Origin: JAUVDZ01 sp042568205
GTDB taxonomy: Bacteria > Patescibacteriota > Gracilibacteria > UBA1369 > PNNO01
Length of the DNA: 64,000 nucleotides
Direction of reading: 5' to 3'
NCBI GenBank assembly: GCA_042568205.1
Contig: JBHPJE010000004.1
Location: 18,044-82,043 of the forward strand
Shown: positions 25,719 through 35,500 of the stretch, one piece after another
Numbering within the stretch: the stretch's first letter is position 1
Layout: each line of letters begins with the position of its first letter
Position numbers and translations under genes: made by a program
The notes under the pieces: generated by a model
What the model was told of the DNA's origin: nothing
The model's input: the letters and a program-made list of their open reading frames with translations, nothing else
The model's database searches: none

Positions 25719-26595
25719 AATTCAAAAATTTGATCCTGCAAAAGATGAAAAACCATACTTTGAAGAGTATGAGTTTGATTGTGCGCAAAATCAAACAGTT
25801 TTAGAACTCTTAAATTGTATAAAAGAAGAAAAAGATCCAACTTTGGGATTTAGGCATTCCTGTAAGGCTGGAATTTGCGGTTCTTGTTCAATGCGAATTA
25901 ATGGACGTGCAAGATTAACATGTAAATTAATGGCTGCAGATGAAGTTGAAAAATTTGGAGAGATTGTTATACAGCCAATTGGGAATCTTAAAGTTGAAAA
26001 AGATTTAATTGTTGATATGGAACCATTTTATAACGAAATGCGAGCAGTTAAACCTTGGTTTGATAGAGTTACAGGGTCAAAAGTTTTGCCAGAAGATGTT
26101 AAAAAAATTGAAAAATCATCTGAGTGTATTTGGTGTGCTGCATGTTTTTCAGATTGTCCTTCTAGGGACGTTTCAAAAGGTTATTTAGGACCAGCTGCAT
26201 CAGTTTTAGCCCATAGATATATTGATGATGTTAGAGATGATTCAAAAAGAGAAAGATTGTTAAATGTTATTAGAAGGCAACTTTGGGCATGTGCACATTG
26301 TGAAAAATCTTCAGAAAACTGCCCGCAAGACATTGAGCCTCAGGAAGTTATCTCCAAATTAAGAGAAGAATCAATTAAAGAAGATTTAATTTATAATACT
26401 GGTGCTCGGCATGCAAAAACTATAAAAAGACATGTTGAGAAGTATGGTGAAATAGTCGAATCAAGATTACCATTGGGTGCTTTAGGTCCAATTAAAATAT
26501 TTAAATTGATGCCTGTTTTGATACGAATGTTATTAAAAGGCATGATCCCTCCCCTATTCATTAAAAAAGTTAAAGGATGGAAGAAAAGAAAATAA
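25705..26595 (+). CDS. sdhB: Succinate dehydrogenase/fumarate reductase-type iron-sulfur subunit
   Basis: This 296-residue protein has a plant-type [2Fe-2S] domain (Cys53, 58, 61 and 73; CKAGICGSC...C) and a helical ferredoxin domain with Cys141, 144, 147 and 151 plus a second set at Cys196, 199 and 206 (CAHCEKSSENCP). The spacing in the second set is wider than in classical SdhB, so cluster type there is uncertain. The C-terminal 60 residues (about 235-296) are basic and hydrophobic (IKIFKLMPVLIRMLLKGMIPPLF), perhaps for membrane association. It overlaps both neighbours (14 bp and 19 bp), as expected of a tightly coupled complex. Confidence 0.92.
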   Translation: MAKIKIQKFDPAKDEKPYFEEYEFDCAQNQTVLELLNCIKEEKDPTLGFRHSCKAGICGSCSMRINGRARLTCKLMAADEVEKFGEIVIQPIGNLKVEKDLIVDMEPFYNEMRAVKPWFDRVTGSKVLPEDVKKIEKSSECIWCAACFSDCPSRDVSKGYLGPAASVLAHRYIDDVRDDSKRERLLNVIRRQLWACAHCEKSSENCPQDIEPQEVISKLREESIKEDLIYNTGARHAKTIKRHVEKYGEIVESRLPLGALGPIKIFKLMPVLIRMLLKGMIPPLFIKKVKGWKKRK

Positions 26596-27344
26596 AATAT
26601 GCTTATTTTCCTGGATGTGCATCCAAGCAAATGGCTAAAAAATATAATAATTCAACACGTAAAGCATGCGAGGCGCTAGGTATTGAGCTTGTTGATGTCC
26701 CTGAATTTAGTTGTTGTGGGGCCGGCGTTGTAAAAGAAGCAGATCATGAGCTAAATGAATATATGAATGAGCGTAATTTTAAAGTTGCTGATGGATTGGA
26801 TATTATGACTATTTGTTCTACATGCGTAATTAATCTACGCAAAGACTTATTTAGATTAAAAGGTGTTGGTAAATATGAAAATTTTAATGTGAAACATTGG
26901 CTTTGGGTGTTAAGTGAGGATTTAGGGATAGACAGGCTGCGTGCCTCAATTAAAAAACCTCTGACAGGGATTAAAATTGCTACTTACTATGGTTGCCATA
27001 TAGTTAGACCTTCAAAATTTGTAAAAGATCATCAAAAAACAGATAATCCAAATAATTTTGAAGAGTTTGTTAAAGCTTTAGGTGCTATTCCGGTTGATCT
27101 TCCAACTAAAATGGATTGTTGTGGATTTCATTCAAATCTCGTCGACCCTAAAGGTTCACAAAAAATGAGTGAAAAATACTTAAGCGATGCTAATAATCAA
27201 AAAGCAGATATAATTATTACGAACTGCCCTTTCTGTCATATGCAATTTGATATTTTCCAAAAGAAATACAAAATCCCTGTGCTTCATATGAGCGAAGTTC
27301 TTTGCATGGCACTTGGGATTCAAAAAACAGCGCCCTATTTCTAG
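26577..27344 (+). CDS. HdrB/SdhE-like CCG-domain subunit
   Basis: This 255-residue protein has two cysteine-rich CCG domains: Cys14...CCG 46-48...Cys80/Cys83 and Cys140...CCG 181-183...Cys217/Cys220. This double motif defines HdrB, the SdhE subunit of archaeal-type succinate:quinone oxidoreductases, and the C-terminal half of TfrB in thiol:fumarate reductase. With 24141-26595 it makes a soluble A-B-E module with no classical membrane anchor. The electron partner (quinone, thiol or ferredoxin) cannot be read from sequence. It overlaps the upstream gene by 19 bp. The terminator of the opposing gene is embedded in its last codons. Confidence 0.88.
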   Translation: MEEKKIKYAYFPGCASKQMAKKYNNSTRKACEALGIELVDVPEFSCCGAGVVKEADHELNEYMNERNFKVADGLDIMTICSTCVINLRKDLFRLKGVGKYENFNVKHWLWVLSEDLGIDRLRASIKKPLTGIKIATYYGCHIVRPSKFVKDHQKTDNPNNFEEFVKALGAIPVDLPTKMDCCGFHSNLVDPKGSQKMSEKYLSDANNQKADIIITNCPFCHMQFDIFQKKYKIPVLHMSEVLCMALGIQKTAPYF

Positions 27345-27351
27345 AGCGCTG
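27321..27351 (-). terminator. Terminator with tetraloop-like cap for the leftward gene 27401-30115
   Basis: On the minus strand the stem CAGCGC-T-CTA / TAG-G-GCGCTG closes a GAAA loop and is followed by TTTTTT. It spans 27328-27351, with the T-tract at 27322-27327. It lies inside the last codons and stop of the convergent HdrB-like gene. Confidence 0.8.
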
Positions 27352-27355
27352 CTAT

Positions 27356-27394
27356 ATAGGTCACCAATCGACATAGGTCACCAAAGTCGATTGG
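27356..27394. repeat. Short direct and inverted repeats between convergent genes
   Basis: ATAGGTCACCAA occurs twice (27356-27367 and 27373-27384), and CCAATCGAC (27364-27372) pairs with GTCGATTGG (27386-27394) across a 13-nt loop. No T-tract follows on either side within 10 bp, so its role is unclear; it may help stop rightward transcription of the sdh module. Confidence 0.55.
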
Positions 27395-27400
27395 GGTAGG

Positions 27401-30115
27401 TTATTTACGTTTTCTTCTCATCCAAGCACCACCTAATGCTACTCCAATTAATGGAATAATCAGTCCAGGACCAGTTTGAGGTGTAGCAGGTGCAGCGTGT
27501 AATGGATCACCAGCAGCTACATAAGTTGGAGCTGGCTCACTTGGCTCATCAGGTGCAGCGCCATGTACAGGGGCTGGAACATCTGGATCAGCTGGTTCAA
27601 CTCGCGTTCCACCACCAGGTCCATTTCGATCTCTATCATCTGGTGGAGTATAAGCTATTGAAGGTGGAGGCTCTTCTTCTTCCGGAGGGGTATAAGATAA
27701 AGAAGGTGGAGCGTCCTCTTCTTCAGGAGGTGTATAAGATAAAGAAGGTGGAGCGTCCTCTTCTTCAGGAGGTATATAAGATAAAGAAGGAGGAGTGTCA
27801 TTATCTACAGTAACTGTGAATGTATCTAAACAATCTGTAAGTGGTTGTTGAGTTTCTGGATCTAAAGCAACTACTTCAATTGTCTCAGAATCATTAGTAG
27901 TTGGTCTTCCATTCATTAAGACTGTTAAAGCATCTATTGTTAAAGGATTTGCAGAATCAAAAGTAATATCTGCATTTCCTGTAGTTGTTGAATAAGTTAA
28001 ATTTGCCCAAGATCCTTGATCACCATCTATTTCAACAGTTAAAGGTTGATCAACAAATCCACCAGCAGGAATAACAAACGCTGCTGATCCTTCTTGATCT
28101 GCTTCTGCAGGAGAAACAATACTTAATGATCTACAAACTGGATCTGAAGGTTCCGGAGCTCTTGAAATTACTATTGAATCAATACATTCTGTCATTGGAC
28201 GTCCTGTTACTTCCATAGCCTGAACCGTAAGCGTTACAGGATCATCTACATATGGATTACCTGATAAACTTACCGTTTTATAATCTGAATAAATATTTGA
28301 GTCCTGCCCATCAAATACAAGTGAATCATTTGAAGCAAATATATGATAATTTGCAACATTGTCTGTTCCGGTAACTGTAAATTCTACTTTATCAGTTGTA
28401 GGATCAAAATCTTCTGTAATCTCCATATCATCATTAGAAGGCAACGTTATTTCTAAAAGTGAGCAATTTTCCGGTTCCGGTGCTTTTCTTGTAACTGTAA
28501 TTTGATCTTTACACTCACCTATTTGATTACCACTGTCATCTACAGCTTGTACAAAAACAGTAACTGGTTTATCAAGTTCCGGACCACCACTTAATGATAC
28601 TGAATTTTGATAAGAAATTACATCAGCGTCTTTACCATCAAATACAAGTGAATCATTTGAAGCAGAAATTCTATACGCAGTACTTTCGTCTGTCCCGGTT
28701 GAAGTAAATTCTACTTTGTCAGTTGCAGGATCAAAATCTTCAGAAATTTCCATACTATCTGTTGTAGGTTGGAGAATATCTATAGTTGAGCAATTTGGTT
28801 CTGGCTCTGGTGCACAAACTGGGTGAGTATTAAGTACATCTTGCAATATTGAAAGTATTGTTGGAGATAGAGTAGTTGATTGTGCATAAGCTATTGTCAA
28901 AACACCTTCATTAAAATATACAACAGGGCTGGTAATTGCTGATGCTGATGTTGCACCTGTAGCGCCAGTTGCATTTCTAATAGCTGTACTTGCTGGAAAT
29001 AATGATAAAATATCAAAACTTGGATTATTTACAAAAGCTTCAAGTTCTACACATTGACAACCAGTAACGTATTCTCCTGCTAAATCCTTTAAATATGCAG
29101 TATATTCAGATTCAAGGGTCCCTCCTGCTTCTTGTGTTGATTTATCTATATCACTCATAACCTGAGCAACTAATGCTAATAAATTAAATTGGTTATCACA
29201 TCCAGTACATTCTGCTTGATATTCGACAGCAACTTGCTTTGCTGCTACTAAATTATTTGTCTGTAAATAAAAGATCTCCTTATAAAGCTTTTCCTTACAA
29301 GTTGAAATACAACCCTCTTCAACCATCTTTAACAATACTTCGTTGAATTTGTCCCAATTTTTAGCCGTATATGCAGTTTTAAAATCATTAATATAATTAT
29401 TACATCTTTCTTCTTGTGTTAATGGAGCTTTTTCACAATTTTGAGCATACCAAATGTTAATACCTGTTGCCATTATTACATCCAATTGTGTCCTAACAGT
29501 TGGATGATTCAAATTATTCGCTGCTCCTGCTTTAACTACATCTTGTGTTAAAGCACAATAATTTACAGGTTTACAAGATCCTGTTGCACCAACAATATTA
29601 GTGAAGATACTCGTATCATTACATGTACATGGTATTGGAATACGTAAAGGATTTTGGTCCTGACCATAAGTTGGTGTAAGTCCTAAACTTGCATCACAAA
29701 CGCAAGAGGTTCCGTCAGATACAAGACCCCTGTCTGTAGGACATACCAAAGTGTCTTTATCACCAGTAACTAAGATTAAACCATCAGCTCCGATACTCTC
29801 ACCTGAAGTTGTAACACCACTTAAAGTCCTTTCTGCAGGTTTTTCAACGTGTGTAAGAGTAAACCCTTGAAATCTTTCAGAAGTCTGAGAGTAAATAATC
29901 GCACCTACAATGGCAGCAATTACTACTAACACAGCAAAAAATGCAATTATTTTACCAGTAGTAAAAAATGGCTTTTTTTCTTTTGGAGCTTTTTTAGCCT
30001 CGACAGGCTTAGCAACTTCTGCCTTTGGAGCTTCAGGTACAGCAGGAGTAGGTTGAGTTGTTTCAGCAGGCTTCTTCTCTTCAGGAGAAGAGCTTGAAAG
30101 TAAAGGATTTTCCAT
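27401..30115 (-). CDS. Single-pass surface protein with Cys-linked beta domains, proline repeats and PQTG tail
   Basis: This 904-residue protein has a cytoplasmic Pro/Ala/Lys-rich N-terminus (1-47) and one membrane helix (about 50-72). A Cys-rich helical region follows (about 110-390), then three related beta-sandwich repeats (about 440-740), each starting with a Cys motif such as NCSTIDI, NCSLLEI or CRSLSIV. A 14-residue proline/glutamate repeat occurs four times (about 770-825). The end reads TPQTGPG, a hydrophobic stretch and RRKRK, which resembles an LPxTG-type sorting signal; no sortase is visible in the window. Its Pro-rich cytoplasmic head plus membrane helix parallels 30331-32583. Confidence 0.85.
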   Translation of the reverse strand: MENPLLSSSSPEEKKPAETTQPTPAVPEAPKAEVAKPVEAKKAPKEKKPFFTTGKIIAFFAVLVVIAAIVGAIIYSQTSERFQGFTLTHVEKPAERTLSGVTTSGESIGADGLILVTGDKDTLVCPTDRGLVSDGTSCVCDASLGLTPTYGQDQNPLRIPIPCTCNDTSIFTNIVGATGSCKPVNYCALTQDVVKAGAANNLNHPTVRTQLDVIMATGINIWYAQNCEKAPLTQEERCNNYINDFKTAYTAKNWDKFNEVLLKMVEEGCISTCKEKLYKEIFYLQTNNLVAAKQVAVEYQAECTGCDNQFNLLALVAQVMSDIDKSTQEAGGTLESEYTAYLKDLAGEYVTGCQCVELEAFVNNPSFDILSLFPASTAIRNATGATGATSASAITSPVVYFNEGVLTIAYAQSTTLSPTILSILQDVLNTHPVCAPEPEPNCSTIDILQPTTDSMEISEDFDPATDKVEFTSTGTDESTAYRISASNDSLVFDGKDADVISYQNSVSLSGGPELDKPVTVFVQAVDDSGNQIGECKDQITVTRKAPEPENCSLLEITLPSNDDMEITEDFDPTTDKVEFTVTGTDNVANYHIFASNDSLVFDGQDSNIYSDYKTVSLSGNPYVDDPVTLTVQAMEVTGRPMTECIDSIVISRAPEPSDPVCRSLSIVSPAEADQEGSAAFVIPAGGFVDQPLTVEIDGDQGSWANLTYSTTTGNADITFDSANPLTIDALTVLMNGRPTTNDSETIEVVALDPETQQPLTDCLDTFTVTVDNDTPPSLSYIPPEEEDAPPSLSYTPPEEEDAPPSLSYTPPEEEEPPPSIAYTPPDDRDRNGPGGGTRVEPADPDVPAPVHGAAPDEPSEPAPTYVAAGDPLHAAPATPQTGPGLIIPLIGVALGGAWMRRKRK
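27630..27800 (-). repeat. 42-bp tandem repeat, about four copies
   Basis: Inside gene 27401-30115, a 42-bp unit encoding PPSLSYTPPEEEDA is repeated about four times. The two central copies are almost identical in nucleotide sequence, so the array is likely to vary in length between strains. Confidence 0.8.
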
Positions 30116-30165
30116 GTTTATATTTGTTATTTATTTAATTAAAAATGGCACAATACCATTAGTAT

Positions 30166-30194
30166 ATTATACCATCTTAGTTGCGTTGCGTCAA
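30166..30194 (-). promoter_or_regulatory. Near-consensus promoter for 27401-30115
   Basis: On the minus strand TTGACG (30189-30194) and TATAAT (30166-30171) are separated by 17 bp, giving a leader of about 45 nt before ATG 30115. Confidence 0.75.
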
Positions 30195-30210
30195 ATTTAT
30201 TGACTAGTTC

Positions 30211-30324
30211 TTATTGTTGGAATAGAACCGAGATTGCAGGTGCAAAACTTGTAAGCATTAGCGAAATAATTGCTAATAATCCCACAATTCGCACTACTTT
30301 CTTTTGTCCTTTATTTAAAGCCAT
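30211..30324 (-). CDS. 37-residue membrane peptide at the end of the pilin-PKD operon
   Basis: ATG 30324 opens a frame ending at TAA 30211-30213: a basic head (MALNKGQKKVVR), one hydrophobic helix (about 13-33), and a short polar end. It starts 6 bp after the stop of the PKD gene 30331-32583 and runs in the same direction. The compact K/R-then-helix design and tight spacing argue that it is translated and belongs to the operon. Too short for a family call. Confidence 0.6.
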   Translation of the reverse strand: MALNKGQKKVVRIVGLLAIISLMLTSFAPAISVLFQQ

Positions 30325-30330
30325 AATGTA

Positions 30331-32583
30331 TTAGTTAGTTAATTCTCCGGAAACTGTAATAAATTGAGATGTCACATCAACAACATTTTGTGCATCAGCT
30401 ATCTCAAGCACTACTTCATATGAACCTGGTGCTTTAAATATATGATTAGGTTTATGCTGTGTAGATGTTTCTCCATCACCGAAATCCCACTTATACCTTG
30501 CTATTGTACCAGTAGAACAAGAAGGATTAAATGTTATATTTAAAGGAGCATCTCCTTCAGATTTAGAAGGTTCAAAACATGATTTTAATGGCACCTGTCT
30601 TACACTAATTAAAATATCAGTAGTTTCCTCAACATTATCATTGGTTCTTACTTTAACTTTTGCAGTAAAATTACCTATTTTCCTATATTGATAAGTAACC
30701 TGCCCAGTATCACTTCTTTTTGGAGATCCATCTCCAAAGTCCCATTCATAACTAACAATTTGACCATCAGCATAAGTCGAGCTGGTTGCGTCAAATTCAA
30801 CAGTTAAAGGCACTACACCAGAAACTGGTTCTGCTAATAATGTAGCTTGTAAACCAGGTGATTCTGCTTTAACAAGTAAAGTTTCTTTTCCTTCAAATCC
30901 TGCTGAATCTACAACTACTAATGTAACATTATAGCTTCCAACAGTATTGAATGCATAAGAAGTTGTTTCACCAACAGAATCATAGGCTCCATCACCATCA
31001 AAATCCCATTTATAATCAACTATATCATCATCAGGATCTGTACTTGAAGTTGCATCAAAATTCACTTCAAATGGAACAGTTCCTGTAATGAAATTATCAT
31101 CTTTATTTGCTTTTTCTGGATTTGTAATCATTACTGCTTCAGGCGAAGAAGGCGCTAATTCAACATCAAGCACCATTTCTGATGTAGCAGTTTTATTTTC
31201 TTCATCAACAATCGTTAATACTACTTTATATGTACCGGCAGCACTAAATGAATGCTGAGCAGTTCTTGTTCTAGCTTTTGAAGTACCATCACCAAAATCC
31301 CATTCATAATTAGTGATTGTACCAGCAGGGCTTGTAGATTTAGAAGCATCAAAAGTATAAGTTTTATCTACATAGAATTTACTTGAATCATCATTTAATA
31401 TTTCAATTTCTGCATTTGGTAAATTGCTTCCAGAAACTTCAATTTTCTGTTCAGCAATTGCATATTCACCTTTTTGATTAGTAACCCGAAGAGTAACATT
31501 ATATGTACCTAATTGATCGAATGTATGACTAAATACTGGTCCGCCCTCTTCAAATCCCTGACCATCAATTTCCCAAGCATATGTACTAATTTGACCATCT
31601 GGATCCATTGAATCAGATCCATCAAACGTTACCCTTAATGGGGCTTCACCCTCAACAACATCTGCAATAATTATTGCAGTAACTGCTTCATCACCAATTG
31701 TAACTGTATGTTCAATTGTTTCACTTGATTCAGAACCATCATTTTTATTCTTAAATGTAAGGATTAATTTAACATCATATCTGCCATCACCTTTTCTTTC
31801 GTAAATGTGAGTTTCAAGGCTTGTCCCAGGCCCAGATTGACCATCACCAAAATCCCAAAAATACGAAATAACATCAAATGCTCGTGAATCATAAGGAAGA
31901 TTTGAAGCATCAAATGTTACTTCAACCGGAGCAATTAAATTTATTGTTTCTTCAGGGATTGTAACAAGGCCTGAAGGTTTTGGTTCTGAAGGAATTTGCT
32001 GATTACTAAGATAGAACCAAGCTCCAATCCAAAGTCCAATAATAATTACTAATACTCCAAATGCACTACCTGCAAGCATGTATCCTCTTTTCTTTGCAAA
32101 CTTATCCTCTTTTCTAGCCATTAAAGCTTTGAAAATTCCACCAATCGACATAATAAATGCTACAAATGCACCAATTCCAAAGAATAAGTTAACAATTGTG
32201 ATTAATGTGTTAATCAATTGTTGTTGATTGATTCCCAAAGATTGAGCAAGTGCACTTGATCCTGTTCCAGCTGTTCCAACAAAAACAAAGATTAATACAA
32301 GTAGCAGAATTGTTCCGCATCCAAATGTTCCTCCACATCCAATTATCACTTTCTTATTTCTAGCTCTTTCTTTTTGAATCATTTCTTCTTTTGTAAGAAC
32401 TTTTTTTACACCTGGTTTTTGTAGAGGCTGTGGCGCTGGCTTCGCAGGTATTTGTTGTTGCGGCGCTGGAGCTGGTGGGGGCGTAGGTACCTGCGCTGGT
32501 TGCTGAGCTGGTTGCTGCGGTGCAGCTGCTGGCTCAGTGCCAAAATTTGCAGGCTGATTATTAGGTTGATTTGTTTCTTCCAT
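30331..32583 (-). CDS. Pilin-like membrane hairpin fused to six PKD domains
   Basis: This 750-residue protein has a Pro/Gln-rich cytoplasmic N-terminus (1-70) and a basic segment. Three hydrophobic helices follow at about 76-100, 122-147 and 168-193; the last two with the basic loop between them (ALMARKEDKFAKKRGYMLAG) resemble the VirB2/TrbC-like T4SS pilin fold. Six PKD domains follow to the C-terminus (about 200-750), with core motifs such as YFWDFGDG, YEWDFGDG and YKWDFGDG. PKD domains normally mediate protein or polysaccharide contacts outside the cell. It lies 14 bp after 32598-37040 and is probably co-transcribed. Confidence 0.85.
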   Translation of the reverse strand: MEETNQPNNQPANFGTEPAAAPQQPAQQPAQVPTPPPAPAPQQQIPAKPAPQPLQKPGVKKVLTKEEMIQKERARNKKVIIGCGGTFGCGTILLLVLIFVFVGTAGTGSSALAQSLGINQQQLINTLITIVNLFFGIGAFVAFIMSIGGIFKALMARKEDKFAKKRGYMLAGSAFGVLVIIIGLWIGAWFYLSNQQIPSEPKPSGLVTIPEETINLIAPVEVTFDASNLPYDSRAFDVISYFWDFGDGQSGPGTSLETHIYERKGDGRYDVKLILTFKNKNDGSESSETIEHTVTIGDEAVTAIIIADVVEGEAPLRVTFDGSDSMDPDGQISTYAWEIDGQGFEEGGPVFSHTFDQLGTYNVTLRVTNQKGEYAIAEQKIEVSGSNLPNAEIEILNDDSSKFYVDKTYTFDASKSTSPAGTITNYEWDFGDGTSKARTRTAQHSFSAAGTYKVVLTIVDEENKTATSEMVLDVELAPSSPEAVMITNPEKANKDDNFITGTVPFEVNFDATSSTDPDDDIVDYKWDFDGDGAYDSVGETTSYAFNTVGSYNVTLVVVDSAGFEGKETLLVKAESPGLQATLLAEPVSGVVPLTVEFDATSSTYADGQIVSYEWDFGDGSPKRSDTGQVTYQYRKIGNFTAKVKVRTNDNVEETTDILISVRQVPLKSCFEPSKSEGDAPLNITFNPSCSTGTIARYKWDFGDGETSTQHKPNHIFKAPGSYEVVLEIADAQNVVDVTSQFITVSGELTN

Positions 32584-32597
32584 ATTATTTAAATTAT

Positions 32598-35500
32598 TTA
32601 TTCATTTAGAGAAAGTTTATAAAGACTTAAGCTTATAATACCAAATAAAAGTATGCTTACAAGGATTGTTGAAATTTGTCCACTTGCAGAACCTAATAAA
32701 TTTACCTGCATATTGCTTAGTCCTTGGTCAATATTGTTATCAAAAATAACATTAACTTCCTTCATATCGATTCCACCATCTTTACCATAAACTGTTAATC
32801 TTACTTTAATTTTTTCAGCTTCAGGATTAAAAGTTGTTGTATAAATACCTGCTTTTGATGTTACATAATCTTCATCATCAGCTTTTCTACCATTATTATT
32901 AGAATCTACATAAACATTATTATCAAAAACATATTTTTTAATACTTCCTTCTGAATTTGCAAAGTTAAAACTTGCCTCATCAAAACTGCCTTGTAGATGA
33001 ATTGCCCCATCTTCAGGACTCAAAGCTGGATCTGTAAGGAAATCTGCCTTTAGATCCCCTACTGCTTCCTCGACTTCACCAGAATCTTTCACATTAACAA
33101 ATTTAACAACTTCAGATTCACTATTGTAATTATCTGTAACAATTAATCTAGTTCTATAAATTCCAGGTTGTTCATAAGTCCAAATAGGATTTTTTTCAAA
33201 TGAATCAATATCATTATCCAAAATACCATCTGCATCACTATCAGCACTTGGTAAATTACTACTTAAATCGAAATCCCATTTAAATGTATCAAGAACAGTT
33301 CCTGCTACTTCATCAGCAACAGAATTATTAATGAATCCTATTTTATTAGTTCCGATTTGAACAAATCTATAATCAGCAATTGGCTCACCAGCGCTTACAT
33401 CAACATAAATTTTAACTGGCAATGAAATTGATTCTGCAAAGTTATCATCTATTACTTTAAGTCTTACATTAATACCTTCATCATCAGGTTGTGTATAAAT
33501 GTGTGAAATTGTAGATTTAGTAACTTCTTCATTATTTCCAAATCCATCACCTTCAAAATCCCAGATATAACTTACTATTTTGCCATCAGGATCATACGAA
33601 CTACTGGTAAAGTTAACTGTATCTCCTGCCATAACACTTGATCGATCAACATTAAAGTTAGCAACAGGAATGTCATTTGGCCCGTTAATAACTGTAACTG
33701 ATGGAAGTACATTTTCTTTAAGAATTTCTCGTGCACTTATTGTAAAGTTTTCCTGATCAGTCATTTGAAGACCAAATTTATAAGTAACTGGATCACCTTC
33801 AGCCCCTCTTGTACCAAGAGTAACTACGGCTTGTGGATCCTGAGTTATTGTATGCCCCATAGACATGCTTGAATCTTTTTCGTTGTAATACCACCATAGA
33901 TATTTAACGATTTGTCCGTCTGGATCCTTTGCCCCAACAGCTTCAAGCTTAACTCTCACTGGAGTAGTTAAATCGCTTTGCTGAGGAACTGCAGTAAATG
34001 CCTGCATAGTTGGAAGCTCTCCAACTACTTTAATATTAATACCTGCAACTGAAGTTCTAGTTAAGTCATCTTTATCCAGCACTTTTAATGAAGCATAGTA
34101 ATGACCAGGATCTTCTGGACTTAAATCAGTATAAGTATGAGTTATTTTTTTCTCTGTTGATCTTTGAGTATCTCCAAAATCCCATTGATAACCAAGTCTT
34201 CTACTTGTTCCATCAACATTTAAAGATCTTTCTGCATTAAATACAATTACAGATTTTCGATTCACTTCAATTGGCTCAGTAAAGTCATATATTTCATTCC
34301 CATCTACTTCAACTGCGATAACAGCAACAGGGCTATTAGCATCACCTATAACAATTCTACGTTTAATTGTATTTTCATTATCTTCTCTATCAAATACAGT
34401 CAAACGAACATCGTAAGATCCTGCTAAATCGTAAATATGCTTAACATCAGTTCTACCACCAACCATATCACCTGAAACATCGGTAGTTTCATCTCCAAAA
34501 TTCCATTCATATGCAACAGCGTTTTCAGAAATTCCCATAAAATCAATAGTTGTCTCACCATTTTCATCAAGAATTCCTGCAGCCTGTTCTACATTTCCAA
34601 AAGCAACATCTAAGATACTACTAACTTGAATAATTTGTTCATGAATTATTCCTGGATTTTCAGGTTCATTCAAATCATCAACTTGAAGTGAAACTTTGTA
34701 GTCTCCAGTTCTAAAAAATTTTAAATACATTGATTCTTTATTAGCACCTTCTGTATCAACTTCTCCAGTTAAAGGATCAATAAAATCATAATCTTCATCA
34801 ATTGCATGCACTTTCCATTTATAAATATACTGTCCAGTTTGTATATTTCCATCAGGATCCAAGCTTTGCGAACCATCTAGATAGTAAATATGAGGCTTAC
34901 TGTTGTCTGGATTAGTAAAAATAAACTTAGCTTCAGGGGGCTGAGATTCAATTGTTAAAACAGATGAATCTGTAGCAACGTTCCCTAAATTGTCAGTCAC
35001 TCTTAAATTAACTGCGTAAACTCCTGGGCTATCAAAAGATTTTATAAAACTTTGGTCGGTTTCCTCAGCAGCATATCTTAACTGCGTATTATTAATTTTC
35101 CAATTATATCCAGTAATCTGACCTCCATCTGTAGATGAATTACTTGCATCAAAAGTAATATCTTCGTTTATTCGTGCAACATTACTAGGTAACACATCAA
35201 CTCTAGCAGCAGGAGAATCAACGACTACTTCAAATACTTTTCTATCTTTAATTCCTCTTGAATCTTCAACTTCAATTACAACAGGATATGTTCCTTCTTC
35301 ACCGTAATAATGTGTTTGAATATCCTGAGCAACCATTTCTCCAAAGATTCTATCGCTTCCATCTCCAAATGCCCAACCAATTGTTTGAACATATGTTTCA
35401 CCTGCTTCCTGAGCTTGTTCTGTTTGGAATCCTCCACGAGTTTCAGAAGCATCAAAAGTAATACCAATGTCTCTTGCTTCTGTTAAAGTTACATTTAATC

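Noticed and set aside
27630..27800. Tandem 42-bp repeat as a CRISPR array
   Set aside because: The repeats are contiguous without spacers and encode an in-frame Pro/Glu repeat of the surface protein; no cas genes are present.
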